Shown: positions 15,702 through 23,505 of the stretch, piece after piece
Layout of the letters: every line of letters begins with the position of its first letter
How positions within the stretch are numbered: position 1 is the first letter of the stretch
From: Vibrio owensii CAIM 1854 = LMG 25443
Lineage (GTDB): Bacteria > Pseudomonadota > Gammaproteobacteria > Enterobacterales > Vibrionaceae
DNA length: 35,727 nucleotides
Reading direction: 5' to 3'
Assembly: GCF_000817815.1 (NCBI RefSeq)
Contig: NZ_JPRD01000059.1
Location: forward strand, 1 to 35,727
Program-made: the position numbers and the translations under genes
Notes under the pieces: model-generated
Seen by the model: the letters and a program-made list of their open reading frames with translations, nothing else
Databases searched by the model: none
What the model was told of the DNA's origin: nothing

Positions 15702-16085
15702 TTACTTTTTGTATGCAATGGCTTCAACTTCAACCAATGCGTCTTTTGGTAGTCTTGCTGCTTCAACACAAGAGCGAGCTGGTGCGTTTTCTGTACCAAA
15801 TACCTCTGTGTACACTTCGTTAAATGCGGCGAAGTTTTCCATATCTGATAGGAAGCATGTCGTCTTCAATACTGTGTCTAGGCCAGCACCGCTTGCTTCT
15901 AGAACCGCTTTTAAGTTTTCTAGAGACTGACGAGCTTGCTCTTTGATACCGCCTTCAACAAACTGCATGGTTTCTGGAACCAGTGGTAGTTGGCCTGATG
16001 TGTAAACCATGTCGCCGTAAGACGTACCTTGAGAGTAAGGACCGATAGCGGCAGGTGCTTGTTCAGTGGCAATGATCTGTTTCAC
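15702..16085 (-). CDS. ridA: RidA family reactive enamine/imine deaminase
   Basis: RidA hydrolyses 2-aminoacrylate and related imines released by PLP enzymes such as serine dehydratase and cysteine desulfhydrase, protecting other PLP enzymes. The 127-residue protein has standard length and the hallmarks: IGPYSQG near residue 14, SGQLPL near 30, the substrate-carboxylate-binding Arg104 in PARSCVEAARLP, and Glu119 in VEVEAIA. It lies 24 bp after the YheO-type regulator and 40 bp before the cystine-transporter-like gene. A RidA in a cystine operon makes sense, because cysteine breakdown by desulfhydration yields 2-aminoacrylate. It may be a second copy specific to this operon rather than the housekeeping one. 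Confidence 0.93.
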   Translation of the reverse strand: MKQIIATEQAPAAIGPYSQGTSYGDMVYTSGQLPLVPETMQFVEGGIKEQARQSLENLKAVLEASGAGLDTVLKTTCFLSDMENFAAFNEVYTEVFGTENAPARSCVEAARLPKDALVEVEAIAYKK

Positions 16086-16109
16086 GATATAACTCCTAAG
16101 TTATTAGTT

Positions 16110-16778
16110 TTATTCTGATTTAAATTCACGGATAAACTTGTAGACCGCCTGACGGCTGATCCCAAGTTGCTCTGATACTTGTGTGGTCGTCTCTTTTAGC
16201 TCAAACACGCCGTTATCAAACAAACAACGAATAATGGCTTTGTTACGACCTTTTGCGGAAACCGTCTCGTCTTGATCCACCTCTTGCATGGCAGCGCTCA
16301 GTGCCTGCTTAATCACGTCGTTCGCGTTATTGCTGAAGGTTTCACTCACCAAGGTTTGCGATACGTGACACTGTGGCATCAGCGTCTTGACGATTTCTGG
16401 GAATGGGAAAGATAAGTTCATGTTGATGCACAGCATGCCAATTGGCTTTTGCTCCGGGCCAGCCAAAATGCACGTGGTCGATTTCAGTAGCGAGCCATCG
16501 GCAGCATTGGTGAAATAGCTCTTCGGAGAGACTTCGCCCGTTTTCTCGAATGTGCTCCACATACGTAAGCCCAAATCGGTGATTGGCGAACCAATTTCAC
16601 GCCCGGTATGATGACCATTCACGATCTTCACGACTGAATTTTCTAGGCTTTCAAATGAATGAATAACCACTTCACAGTACGGTCCGATCAAATCGGCAAT
16701 CGTGTCTGCTAAACGAAAGTAGTTGCTTAAACATTCTCTGTCTTCGTCGGTGAATCGAACTTGCTTTACACTCATCAT
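16110..16778 (-). CDS. YheO-type PAS/helix-turn-helix transcriptional regulator
   Basis: A 222-residue regulator with an N-terminal YheO-like PAS domain (about 10-130, including LIGPYCEVVIHSF and PIGMLCINMNL) and a C-terminal helix-turn-helix of the DauR/HTH_22 kind (about 175-222, VSEQLGISRQAVYKFIREF). DauR and relatives control amino-acid catabolic genes in response to small ligands. As first gene of a four-gene operon with RidA, a TcyP-like transporter and a disulfide reductase, it is likely the local, probably autoregulating, controller, perhaps sensing cysteine or a relative. The ATG at 16778 has a weak ribosome-binding site, and an in-frame TAA just upstream rules out an earlier start. 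The leader holds nested inverted repeats. Confidence 0.88.
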   Translation of the reverse strand: MMSVKQVRFTDEDRECLSNYFRLADTIADLIGPYCEVVIHSFESLENSVVKIVNGHHTGREIGSPITDLGLRMWSTFEKTGEVSPKSYFTNAADGSLLKSTTCILAGPEQKPIGMLCINMNLSFPFPEIVKTLMPQCHVSQTLVSETFSNNANDVIKQALSAAMQEVDQDETVSAKGRNKAIIRCLFDNGVFELKETTTQVSEQLGISRQAVYKFIREFKSE

Positions 16779-16781
16779 TTC

Positions 16782-16861
16782 GGTTTACATTTTTGAACTC
16801 AATGACTGCAAACTACTCCTTTCGGGTGAGTTCAGCAATACAGAGTAAACTTCTGTAAACC
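16782..16861 (-). promoter_or_regulatory. Nested inverted repeats in the regulator leader
   Basis: Outer arms GGTTTACA (16782-16789) and TGTAAACC (16854-16861) and inner arms TGAACTCA (16794-16801) and TGAGTTCA (16827-16834) are all perfect 8-bp pairs. They lie immediately before the regulator ATG. On the minus strand the loop of the inner stem contains AAAGGAGTAG. This could be an RNA fold controlling translation or two operator pairs for an autoregulator. Confidence 0.45.
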
Positions 16862-16899
16862 TAAAAAATACGCTTAAAACACCAACAGATTACCAAGAA

Positions 16900-16913
16900 T
16901 TGATCGAAATCAC
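16900..16913. promoter_or_regulatory. FNR/CRP-like site
   Basis: TTGAT-CGAA-ATCAC matches the FNR consensus at 9 of 10 bases and is also a fair CRP-type half-site pair (TTGA, spacer, TCAC). It lies about 120 bp upstream of the regulator start, a plausible activator position. Confidence 0.35.
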
Positions 16914-16953
16914 GCACAATAGTTGAACAAGATCACCAAAAACATATGAGTCA

Positions 16954-16994
16954 GGTTTAATTTCTTAAACCACATCAAAGTTTAAATATTTAAA
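16954..16994. promoter_or_regulatory. Two adjacent AT-rich palindromes, candidate operators
   Basis: GGTTTAA (16954-16960), TTTC, TTAAACC (16965-16971) is a perfect 7-bp inverted repeat. Ten bases further, TTTAAATATTTAAA (16981-16994) is a perfect 14-bp palindrome. They share TTTAA/TTAAA half-sites, which suggests one dimeric regulator, possibly the YheO-type protein. Confidence 0.35.
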
Positions 16995-17273
16995 ATCAAA
17001 GATTGCGTTTTTGAACACTTTAATGATCTAGAACAAGTTCCAAAACCCAGTAAAAACCGCGTACGGTAATAATCAATTTGAAGCGCAACTTGATTTATAA
17101 AATCGGCGTCAATTACAGCACTCTCAAAAAGGCATTAGATGAATAAAACATCACCATGCACACTTCACTTAATTCCGTTCCATGCCTATAAGACGAAGTC
17201 ATTTTCAAAAAGACGCAACGAAAGAAGGAAAAGTTGAATTGAATAGTTTGGGTTAGTGTTATCGGCACCAACA

Positions 17274-17304
17274 AAAAAGCCGAGCGCATAATGCACTCGG
17301 CTTG
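17274..17304 (-). terminator. Intrinsic terminator of the chemoreceptor gene
   Basis: On the minus strand GCCGAG and CTCGGC close a stem that extends inward through GCAT/ATGC, followed by a run of six T. It lies about 27 bp after the chemoreceptor stop. Confidence 0.88.
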
Positions 17305-17330
17305 TAAGGGAGACTCAATAAAAGAGACGA

Positions 17331-19427
17331 TTAAGACAGCTTGAACTTACTCAGTTCGCCGTGAAGATCGCTCGCTTTTACCGTCAACTCGTTGCTGATT
17401 TCTACTGAAGAAGTCATCGTATCCATCACCTCTACCGCCGTGTCGTTGATGATCACGACGTTACGGTTAATCTCTTCCGATACTGAGCTTTGCTCTTCTG
17501 CTGCCGAAGCGATTTGGTTGTTCATGTCATTGATGACTTCAATCGCTTGGTTGATTTCAGACAGAGCCAAATGCGCTGCTTGAGTCTCGCCCTTAGTATC
17601 GATGGCTTGTTTTTGGCTTTGCTCCATCAGCACTACGATAGATTGCGTCTCTTGCTCTAGTCGAGCTAGCATAGCGCGGATTTCTTCTGTCGAGCCTTGA
17701 GTACGATTGGCCAGATTACGAACTTCATCGGCAACGACTGCAAAGCCTCGGCCTGCCTCACCTGCGCGAGCCGCTTCAATTGCAGCGTTCAGAGCCAATA
17801 GATTGGTTTGTTCTGCAATACCACCGATCTCGCTCAGAATGCCTTGAATCGCCGTGCTGGAATCGACCAAGTTCTGTGTTTGTTGCTGCGCATCGTTCAC
17901 TTGCATTGCCAAGCTATCTACCGCATTTGCAGCATTATCCATGCGTGTCATGCCGTTCAAGCTGTTGCTTTGTACTTGGCTTGCAGCTGCTGCCGCTTGA
18001 ACCGCTGAGTTCGCGACCTCTTGCGCTGTGGCACTCATTTCATTGATCGCGGTTGCTAGCGAGTTCACCTCATTTACTTGAGCATTCAATTGGTCACGAG
18101 AAGCTGCGGCACGCGTCTGGCCTTCTGTGGCGTTCTTATCGACTTGGTCTGCCGTTGCCATCACAGTCAGCAGCATCTCTTGCATACGCGATAGGAAAGT
18201 ATTGAACCAATGCGCCAGTTGCGCGGTTTCATCTTTGCCTTTCACTTCAATGCGGTAAGTCAGATCACCCTCACCTTGTGCAGCGTCTTTGAAACGTTCA
18301 ACCAAGTTGTTCAAAACTTTACCAAGCGAGCTTGCAATAAATGCCATTGCAGCAATGCCTAGAAGAGCAGCGATGATCCCCGCCCAGATACCTTTTTCAA
18401 GCGCTTCTGAATTCTGGTCATCACTCCATTGTTGGTAGTCGTCGACGCTTTTTGTAAGGTGGTTGCTGGGAACTGACACCATGACTACCCACGGTGCATC
18501 ACTCGTATCGATAGCCGTGATCGCGTATTCATCACCACCAAAGGTCACCAAACCTGCGCCATCACGTTTCGCAATAGACTGGATGTTTGACCATTCTGCA
18601 GCAAGCTCAGACGATACTTTCTTACCGACCATATCGGCGGCACGGCTGTTCGCGAGCGTAATGCCTTTCCAAGACGTGATAAGGATTTTGCCTTCGCCAT
18701 CAAATAAGTTATGCGCAAAACGTTCACTCTGGCTTTGCAGCTCATGCAGCGACAAATCGAAGCCCAAAGAACCGATGATTTTGCCATCCTGCTTAATGGG
18801 TTGGCTGATGGTCGTGATCAGCTCTTGTTTGCCTCTTACTGGATAGAAGTAAGGCTCCATGACAAACGTCTTGCCCGTTTCGTAAGGCATAAGGTGCCAA
18901 TCATCTTTGCGCTCACCATTGCTGTTGAGTTCTGTATTGCTGAAGCTTTCCATGGCGACCGCATCAAAGCTATCGTGCTCGTTAGGCGAGAAAAACGGCG
19001 CAAGATAACCTTGGCTGTTAAACCCGTCTTCTGCGTTGAACGTCACTTGCTGTGGCCATGTTTTATCTTGCCAAACCATGTAGCCAGCAAATACGGCTTT
19101 ATTTTGAGCCTCTAGCGCGGCAGTAAACTGTTTAACAATAAGGTCTGCGCTTGCGTTACGTTCTGCGCTTAACTCAATAATAGAGCGCGCTTGCTTTAGA
19201 TTTGCCAAAACAGGATCAAGCTGGTTAGCGATATTCAAACCTTGCTGAATCGCAGTATTTTGCAGATCTGTGTTGGTCGCATGGGTCAATTGCGCTTTCA
19301 CTTTTTCGTTAATTTGCTTGTTCACATCCGTGAAAGCGTTGGTGGTCATGCCCATTGCAATCAACAAAGTGAAAGCCATTGCTCCACCCGCACTCACTGC
19401 AATTCGCGTACGTATACTGTTAAACAT
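17331..19427 (-). CDS. Methyl-accepting chemotaxis protein
   Basis: Transmembrane chemoreceptor, 698 residues from ATG 19427 (MFNSIRTRIAVSAGG), chosen over an open extension to 19604 because GAGGC precedes this ATG and the first membrane helix begins directly after it. Order: helix 1 (about 10-32), a large periplasmic ligand-binding domain of dCACHE type (about 35-330, with QVTFNAEDGFNSQGYLAPFF and GSLGFDLSLHEL), helix 2 (about 345-368), HAMP (about 370-420), and the cytoplasmic coiled coil with the signalling hairpin EQTNLLALNAAIEAARAGE followed by GRGFAVVADEVRNLA. dCACHE receptors often bind amino acids or small organic acids; the ligand is unknown. Monocistronic, with a terminator. Confidence 0.95.
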   Translation of the reverse strand: MFNSIRTRIAVSAGGAMAFTLLIAMGMTTNAFTDVNKQINEKVKAQLTHATNTDLQNTAIQQGLNIANQLDPVLANLKQARSIIELSAERNASADLIVKQFTAALEAQNKAVFAGYMVWQDKTWPQQVTFNAEDGFNSQGYLAPFFSPNEHDSFDAVAMESFSNTELNSNGERKDDWHLMPYETGKTFVMEPYFYPVRGKQELITTISQPIKQDGKIIGSLGFDLSLHELQSQSERFAHNLFDGEGKILITSWKGITLANSRAADMVGKKVSSELAAEWSNIQSIAKRDGAGLVTFGGDEYAITAIDTSDAPWVVMVSVPSNHLTKSVDDYQQWSDDQNSEALEKGIWAGIIAALLGIAAMAFIASSLGKVLNNLVERFKDAAQGEGDLTYRIEVKGKDETAQLAHWFNTFLSRMQEMLLTVMATADQVDKNATEGQTRAAASRDQLNAQVNEVNSLATAINEMSATAQEVANSAVQAAAAASQVQSNSLNGMTRMDNAANAVDSLAMQVNDAQQQTQNLVDSSTAIQGILSEIGGIAEQTNLLALNAAIEAARAGEAGRGFAVVADEVRNLANRTQGSTEEIRAMLARLEQETQSIVVLMEQSQKQAIDTKGETQAAHLALSEINQAIEVINDMNNQIASAAEEQSSVSEEINRNVVIINDTAVEVMDTMTSSVEISNELTVKASDLHGELSKFKLS

Positions 19428-19816
19428 ATTAGCCTCTATGACTGATGATAAATTGGCGTTAGCTTTTGAAATTTCGTGGATTTTAAACAACAGAAGTGAA
19501 TAGAAGACGCCAAAACATGAACAGAAAGAGAACAGAAAGATCTGCATTATTAACAGAGTTACGGCAGAGAGCGGTTTTATATTTTCTAAGTATGAGCCGC
19601 ACAATAAATAAAGTGCATCAGAAGAAAGCCTAAGCTCTTGTATTTATAGAACTTAACCCTTAATAATAAAATGGTTTTTATATGAAAATAGAGAGATATC
19701 AGAGCGCATGGATAGAAAGAGACAGATTACTCAATACGTGACATAGGTCACACTTAAATTTCATCCATCTCCCTGTTTTAAATGGAATTATCGTCACTCT
19801 CGACAACTCATCCTAC
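19428..19816. other. Intergenic region upstream of the chemoreceptor gene
   Basis: 389 bp, AT-rich. An open frame continuous with the chemoreceptor runs to 19604 but looks non-coding. A CRP-like site is at 19737-19752. I see no RNA gene or repeat. Confidence 0.5.
19737..19752. promoter_or_regulatory. Candidate CRP binding site
   Basis: CGTGA-CATAGG-TCACA matches the CRP half-site pair TGTGA-N6-TCACA at 9 of 10 bases. It lies about 310 bp upstream of the chemoreceptor ATG and 64 bp upstream of the GtrA-like stop on the same strand, so the chemoreceptor is the more likely target. Confidence 0.45.
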
Positions 19817-20278
19817 TTACCCTTGGCGAAACACCCATTTTGCACTGAGAAAATAATTGCTCACCATGCCTGCCAATATGCCTAAGATCAAAGCCAAATA
19901 GACCATCACTCCTTGCGTCCCTAACGAGAGCGTTACGCCTTTGAACACAATAAAGTTCGGCAAAGCACTGATACAGGCACTCGCCATAAATTTTTGCCAT
20001 TGAGCGAAAGGGTTGGTTTTTTCTGCTTGAGAGAAAGTCAGCCAGCGATTGCCAAGCCAAGTCGTGGTTGCTGAAAACAAAAATGCTATCCCACGAGCCA
20101 GCATCAGCTCCAGACCAAACCAATGGAACAACACAGAAAAGATAAGGGTGTCGATCATAAAGCCGACACCACCTACCAGAGCAAACCTTTCTAACGAAGC
20201 AAACTTTGTTAATTTGCGCATTCCGTTACCCAACCACACAGGTGTAGAGTGAGCGTTTCGATTTTGCTGTGAACTCAT
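19817..20278 (-). CDS. GtrA family membrane protein
   Basis: GtrA-like proteins are small four-helix inner-membrane proteins thought to flip or help present polyprenyl-phosphate-linked sugars. This one has 153 residues with four helices (about 33-54, 58-80, 97-118 and 122-147) and the family motif FLFSATTTWLGNRWLTF. The ATG at 20278 overlaps the upstream gene by 53 bp; an internal ATG at 20221 (MRKLTKFAS, 134 residues) starts just after the upstream stop and may be the true start. Neither has a strong ribosome-binding site. It is last in the GtrB-like, ArnT-like, GtrA-like operon, a set expected to modify lipopolysaccharide or another envelope glycan. Confidence 0.9.
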   Translation of the reverse strand: MSSQQNRNAHSTPVWLGNGMRKLTKFASLERFALVGGVGFMIDTLIFSVLFHWFGLELMLARGIAFLFSATTTWLGNRWLTFSQAEKTNPFAQWQKFMASACISALPNFIVFKGVTLSLGTQGVMVYLALILGILAGMVSNYFLSAKWVFRQG

Positions 20279-21632
20279 TGGTACAACTCAACGCATTTTC
20301 ATGAATCATGCTATCCACTTGCTGCGATTTACCAATCAGGTGGAATTTCTTCAGATTGTTTAAGTCATTCTTGTCTTCAAGCTTTTTCGCCTGACCATGG
20401 CTATAAAATTGGCCTGAGAACGGGCGCTTACCAATATAAAAGACCGGAGCGTTGTCATTAATTTGCGCGAAGATGATGCGGTCGCTGCGGCTATCTGCTT
20501 TGCCCATATTCAAAACCAACATCGCAATCATAAGCAGGGCTGGCAACACTGCTGCCGTTCCGGTCAGCCATTTGAAATCGTGTTTATCCACCAGCATTGC
20601 AATCAAGATACCCAATGCAGGCACACCCGGTAGTACGTAAGCAGGCAAAATATTCCCAGCCATGGTGAACAAGATCATTGGTGAAATCAGCCAACACATC
20701 AGGAAGCTAAACAGACCTTGATGATCGGTTTCAATGGCTTTGAGCACCTTACGACGTTTCCACGCCAAGATAGGCAAGACAATTGACCAAGGCGCAGCCG
20801 ATTGCAGCCAGAATACCCAGATCATCCCACGTGGTTGATCATGAGCAGAGCCATACAGGTCCCCTTCCCAACCGCTGACAACAAAACGCTTAAAGTGCTC
20901 GCCAACAATGAAGTAATCAATAAATCCAGGCGTCGCCATTTCAGCCATGATGTACCACGGTAGAGCAATCGCCAGCATGAGCGCCAAACCCGATACAATT
21001 GGAAAACGCTGCCACAAGGCTTTGAAGGCACCAAAGAAGCCATGCTGAATCACAAGCCAAGGAAACACTGCGATACCCATGATCACGATCGCCACTGGAC
21101 CTTTTGCTAACAGCCCGCAAGCCAAGCCAAAGAAACCGAGGTAACCCCACAATCGGCTGTGTCTGTCTTTGCCAAGCCAGCAGTAGTAAAAGCCGACCAT
21201 CGCCATCGTCATTGCCAACGTCAGTGCCATGTCTGTCATCACCGCACCCGCCGCAATTGAAAAGATGCCGCAGGTCGCCAATACCAACGCTGCGATGATT
21301 GCATTAAAGCCAGCGCGATGCGCCATGAAAGCAACAAAAACAATCGTCGCAACACCCGCTAACCAATGAGGTGCGCGCACTGCAAATTCATTCAATCCAA
21401 ACAGCTCAATGCCGTAAGCACTCATCCACGTGAACAGCGGTGGCTTCCCCCAAAAAGGCACGCCGTAATCAAACTGTGGGGTAAGCCAATTGCCGGTTTC
21501 CACCATTAAGCGCGCCATTTCGCCGTAGCGGGCTTCTGTGGGGTCCATCAAAGGGTAAGCGGCAAGTGAAATAAGACGGAGTAAAAGAGCAAACGCCAAC
21601 AACAACCACAAATGGGTTTTATTAATACTCAT
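20226..21632 (-). CDS. ArnT-like (PMT/GT83 family) lipid-linked sugar transferase
   Basis: Polytopic glycosyltransferase of the ArnT/PMT superfamily, which uses polyprenyl-phosphate sugars as donors on the periplasmic side. The 468 residues include about ten to eleven membrane helices and a short periplasmic C-terminal domain. The conserved first periplasmic loop has the catalytic-type acidic residues Asp30 and Glu33 in YPLMDPTEARYGEMA, followed by GVPFWGKPPLFTW. ArnT proper is longer (about 550), so the C-terminal domain is reduced. Its start lies 2 bp after the GtrB-like stop, a tight operon. The acceptor might be lipid A, as for ArnT, or O-antigen or glycoprotein; the sequence does not decide. 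Confidence 0.9.
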   Translation of the reverse strand: MSINKTHLWLLLAFALLLRLISLAAYPLMDPTEARYGEMARLMVETGNWLTPQFDYGVPFWGKPPLFTWMSAYGIELFGLNEFAVRAPHWLAGVATIVFVAFMAHRAGFNAIIAALVLATCGIFSIAAGAVMTDMALTLAMTMAMVGFYYCWLGKDRHSRLWGYLGFFGLACGLLAKGPVAIVIMGIAVFPWLVIQHGFFGAFKALWQRFPIVSGLALMLAIALPWYIMAEMATPGFIDYFIVGEHFKRFVVSGWEGDLYGSAHDQPRGMIWVFWLQSAAPWSIVLPILAWKRRKVLKAIETDHQGLFSFLMCWLISPMILFTMAGNILPAYVLPGVPALGILIAMLVDKHDFKWLTGTAAVLPALLMIAMLVLNMGKADSRSDRIIFAQINDNAPVFYIGKRPFSGQFYSHGQAKKLEDKNDLNNLKKFHLIGKSQQVDSMIHENALSCTNEFTAKSKRSLYTCVVG

Positions 21633-21634
21633 GA

Positions 21635-22675
21635 TTACGCGGTTTCTCCCAGTTTAAACTTCATGGTTTGGATGGATTGATGTTTTGCAGGCTGCTCGTA
21701 AACAGACTGAACAAGATAAAGAGGACGTTGCTTGGTCTCGACAAAAATGCGGCCAATGTATTCACCCAAAAGGCCAATCGACAGCAGTTGCACACCGCCC
21801 AAGGCAAGTTGGACGACCATCATGGATGGGTAGCCAGTGACAGGCTCACCAAACACAACAGTTTTCATCACTATGAACGCGCCATAGATAAAGGCACTGA
21901 ACGCCACTAATGCACCAGCAAGTGTCGCTAAGCGCAAAGGGCGAATGGAAAACGAGGTAATGCCGTCCATTGCAAGGCCAATTAGCTTGAGGTAGTTCCA
22001 TTTGGTCTCACCACAGAAACGAGCGTCACGCTCAAACTGAACCGTCACTTGCTTGAAACCCGGCCAAGAGAAAATACCTTTCATGTATCGGTTACGCTCT
22101 GGCAACGCATTGATGTGTTTAACCACTTTTGCGCTCAGTAGACGGAAATCGCCCACGTTCTCAGGCACATCTAATTTCGCCATGCTATTGAGCACTTTGT
22201 AAAAGCAAGCGGCCGAGAAGCGCTTGAACCAAGTTTCACCGTGGCGTTCGCTGCGCTGCATGTTCACCACGTCATACCCTTCACGCCATTTTGATACCAT
22301 TTGCGGGATTAACTCCGGTGGGTCTTGCAAGTCGGCATCAATCACAATCACCGCTTCACCTTGGCAGTGTTCCAGACCCGCACTCATGGCGGACTCTTTG
22401 CCAAAGTTACGGCTTAGTGCAATACAACGAACGTCGCTAGAAGATTGAGAAAAGTTTTGCGCGATCATTAGGCTGTCATCTTTGCTGCCGTCGTCGACAT
22501 AGACGATTTCGCAGCGTTCTGGCATTTCATCCAAAACGGCGGCTAAACGACGATGAAATTCAGGCAAGACTTCTTGCTCGTTAAAGAATGGCACCACAAC
22601 AGACAAAACTGTTTTAGGCTCAGTGTGTTGGCTCACCTTTGAAAAGGTTGCAGCGTGAATGTTGAAGGTTGACAT
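21635..22675 (-). CDS. GtrB/ArnC-like polyprenyl-phosphate glycosyltransferase
   Basis: Family 2 glycosyltransferase that transfers a sugar from a nucleotide donor to undecaprenyl phosphate at the cytoplasmic face. The 346-residue protein has the GT-A domain (about 23-245) with VVVPFFNEQE, Asp61-Asp62 of VYVDDGSKDDS and the metal-binding D113-A-D115 in DADLQDPPEL, then two C-terminal membrane helices (about 250-275 and 285-315) as in GtrB and ArnC. It is first in the operon that continues with the ArnT-like and GtrA-like genes, and is divergent from the response regulator, with which it shares a 152-bp promoter region. Donor sugar unknown. Confidence 0.93.
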   Translation of the reverse strand: MSTFNIHAATFSKVSQHTEPKTVLSVVVPFFNEQEVLPEFHRRLAAVLDEMPERCEIVYVDDGSKDDSLMIAQNFSQSSSDVRCIALSRNFGKESAMSAGLEHCQGEAVIVIDADLQDPPELIPQMVSKWREGYDVVNMQRSERHGETWFKRFSAACFYKVLNSMAKLDVPENVGDFRLLSAKVVKHINALPERNRYMKGIFSWPGFKQVTVQFERDARFCGETKWNYLKLIGLAMDGITSFSIRPLRLATLAGALVAFSAFIYGAFIVMKTVVFGEPVTGYPSMMVVQLALGGVQLLSIGLLGEYIGRIFVETKQRPLYLVQSVYEQPAKHQSIQTMKFKLGETA

Positions 22676-22725
22676 GCTACTCTTCCACTAAATCCGATGA
22701 ATGAATCCAGTCTACAAACATCAAT

Positions 22726-22756
22726 GTGAAAGAGATGTTGTTGACATCTTTTTCAC
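22726..22756. promoter_or_regulatory. Long inverted repeat in the shared promoter of the glycosylation operon and two-component system
   Basis: GTGAAAGAGATGT (22726-22738) and ACATCTTTTTCAC (22744-22756) pair at 12 of 13 positions around TGTTG. The repeat overlaps a perfect -35 TTGACA (22741-22746) facing the response regulator. Its centre is 66 bp from one start codon and 87 bp from the other. It is a good candidate binding site for the adjacent response regulator. Confidence 0.6.
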
Positions 22757-22770
22757 GTTCTTAGTGAATA
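22741..22770 (+). promoter_or_regulatory. Candidate promoter of the two-component operon
   Basis: A perfect -35 TTGACA at 22741-22746 is followed, after 18 bp, by the -10-like TGAATA at 22765-22770. A small inverted repeat AAGAC-GAA-GTCTT lies just downstream at 22781-22793. Confidence 0.45.
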
Positions 22771-22827
22771 ATGTTCGGTTAAGACGAAGTCTTATTTTCG
22801 AAAACCCGCCCACTTGGAGAGAAATAC

Positions 22828-23505
22828 ATGAAACGCGTACTTTTAGTCGAAGATAATCGAGAAATCGCAGGCATGCTGTTCGATTATTTTGAGTGTGCAG
22901 GTATGGAACTCGATTATGCAGACAACGGCGAGCTCGGCTTGAAACTGGCGATGGAAAACACCTTCGACATCATCTTGCTCGACCTCATGCTGCCACGCAT
23001 GGATGGCCTGACCATGTGTAATAAACTTCGCGACGCGGGCAACAACACACCAGTGCTTATGCTGACTGCACTTGATAGCCGTGACGATATGCTCAAAGGC
23101 TTCCAACACGGTGCGGATGACTATCTGACCAAACCTTTCGACTTGGATATTCTAGAAGCGCGTATGATGGCGCTGATCCGACGTTACCGTGGTACTGTCG
23201 CGTCGAGTAAGTTGGAATACGGCGAAGTCTCTATCGACCAAAAAACGCGTAAAGCTTACCGCCAAGATAAACTGTTGGCGCTAAACCCAACCACTTACAC
23301 CATTCTGGAAATGCTTGTGAAAAGCGCGCCAGACGTAGTAACACGTGAAGAAATCGCCTTCCAACTATGGCAAGAGAACGAGCCGAACAACGACGTTCTG
23401 CGCAGCCACATTTACCAACTTCGCAACCAACTTGATAAGCCATTTGAACAACATGTGCTGATCACCGTGCCGAAAGTTGGCTTCCGCTTGGAGACAGTTG
23501 CATGA
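22828..23505 (+). CDS. OmpR-family response regulator, CarR/VprA-like
   Basis: Two-component response regulator, 225 residues. The receiver domain (1-120) has the acidic pair Glu8-Asp9, phospho-acceptor Asp52, Thr80 and Lys102 in DDYLTKPFDLD. The C-terminal winged helix (about 130-223) is OmpR/PhoB type (LRSHIYQLRNQLD, VPKVGFRLE). It resembles V. cholerae CarR/VprA, which controls lipid A modification, in my memory; that is not verified. The kinase gene follows with an ATGA overlap. Its divergent neighbours make membrane glycan enzymes, so an envelope-stress circuit is likely. Confidence 0.93.
   Translation: MKRVLLVEDNREIAGMLFDYFECAGMELDYADNGELGLKLAMENTFDIILLDLMLPRMDGLTMCNKLRDAGNNTPVLMLTALDSRDDMLKGFQHGADDYLTKPFDLDILEARMMALIRRYRGTVASSKLEYGEVSIDQKTRKAYRQDKLLALNPTTYTILEMLVKSAPDVVTREEIAFQLWQENEPNNDVLRSHIYQLRNQLDKPFEQHVLITVPKVGFRLETVA

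Larger units (their letters stand above)
16779..17330. other. Long intergenic region with several inverted repeats
   Basis: 552 bp between the YheO-type regulator and the chemoreceptor gene, AT-rich with no convincing ORF. It contains the nested repeats at 16782-16861, FNR/CRP-like sites at 16900-16913 and about 16922-16936 (GTTGA, ACAAGA, TCACC), two palindromes at 16954-16971 and 16981-16994, and the chemoreceptor terminator near 17290. About 270 bp (17000-17270) show nothing recognisable. Confidence 0.55.

Noticed and set aside
17780..19115. Plus-strand open frames within the chemoreceptor gene
   Set aside because: They are antisense shadows of a long, well-conserved coding region.
19428..19604. 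59-residue N-terminal extension of the chemoreceptor frame
   Set aside because: The extension lacks a good start, would place a second hydrophobic stretch before the normal first helix, and the ATG at 19427 has a ribosome-binding site.
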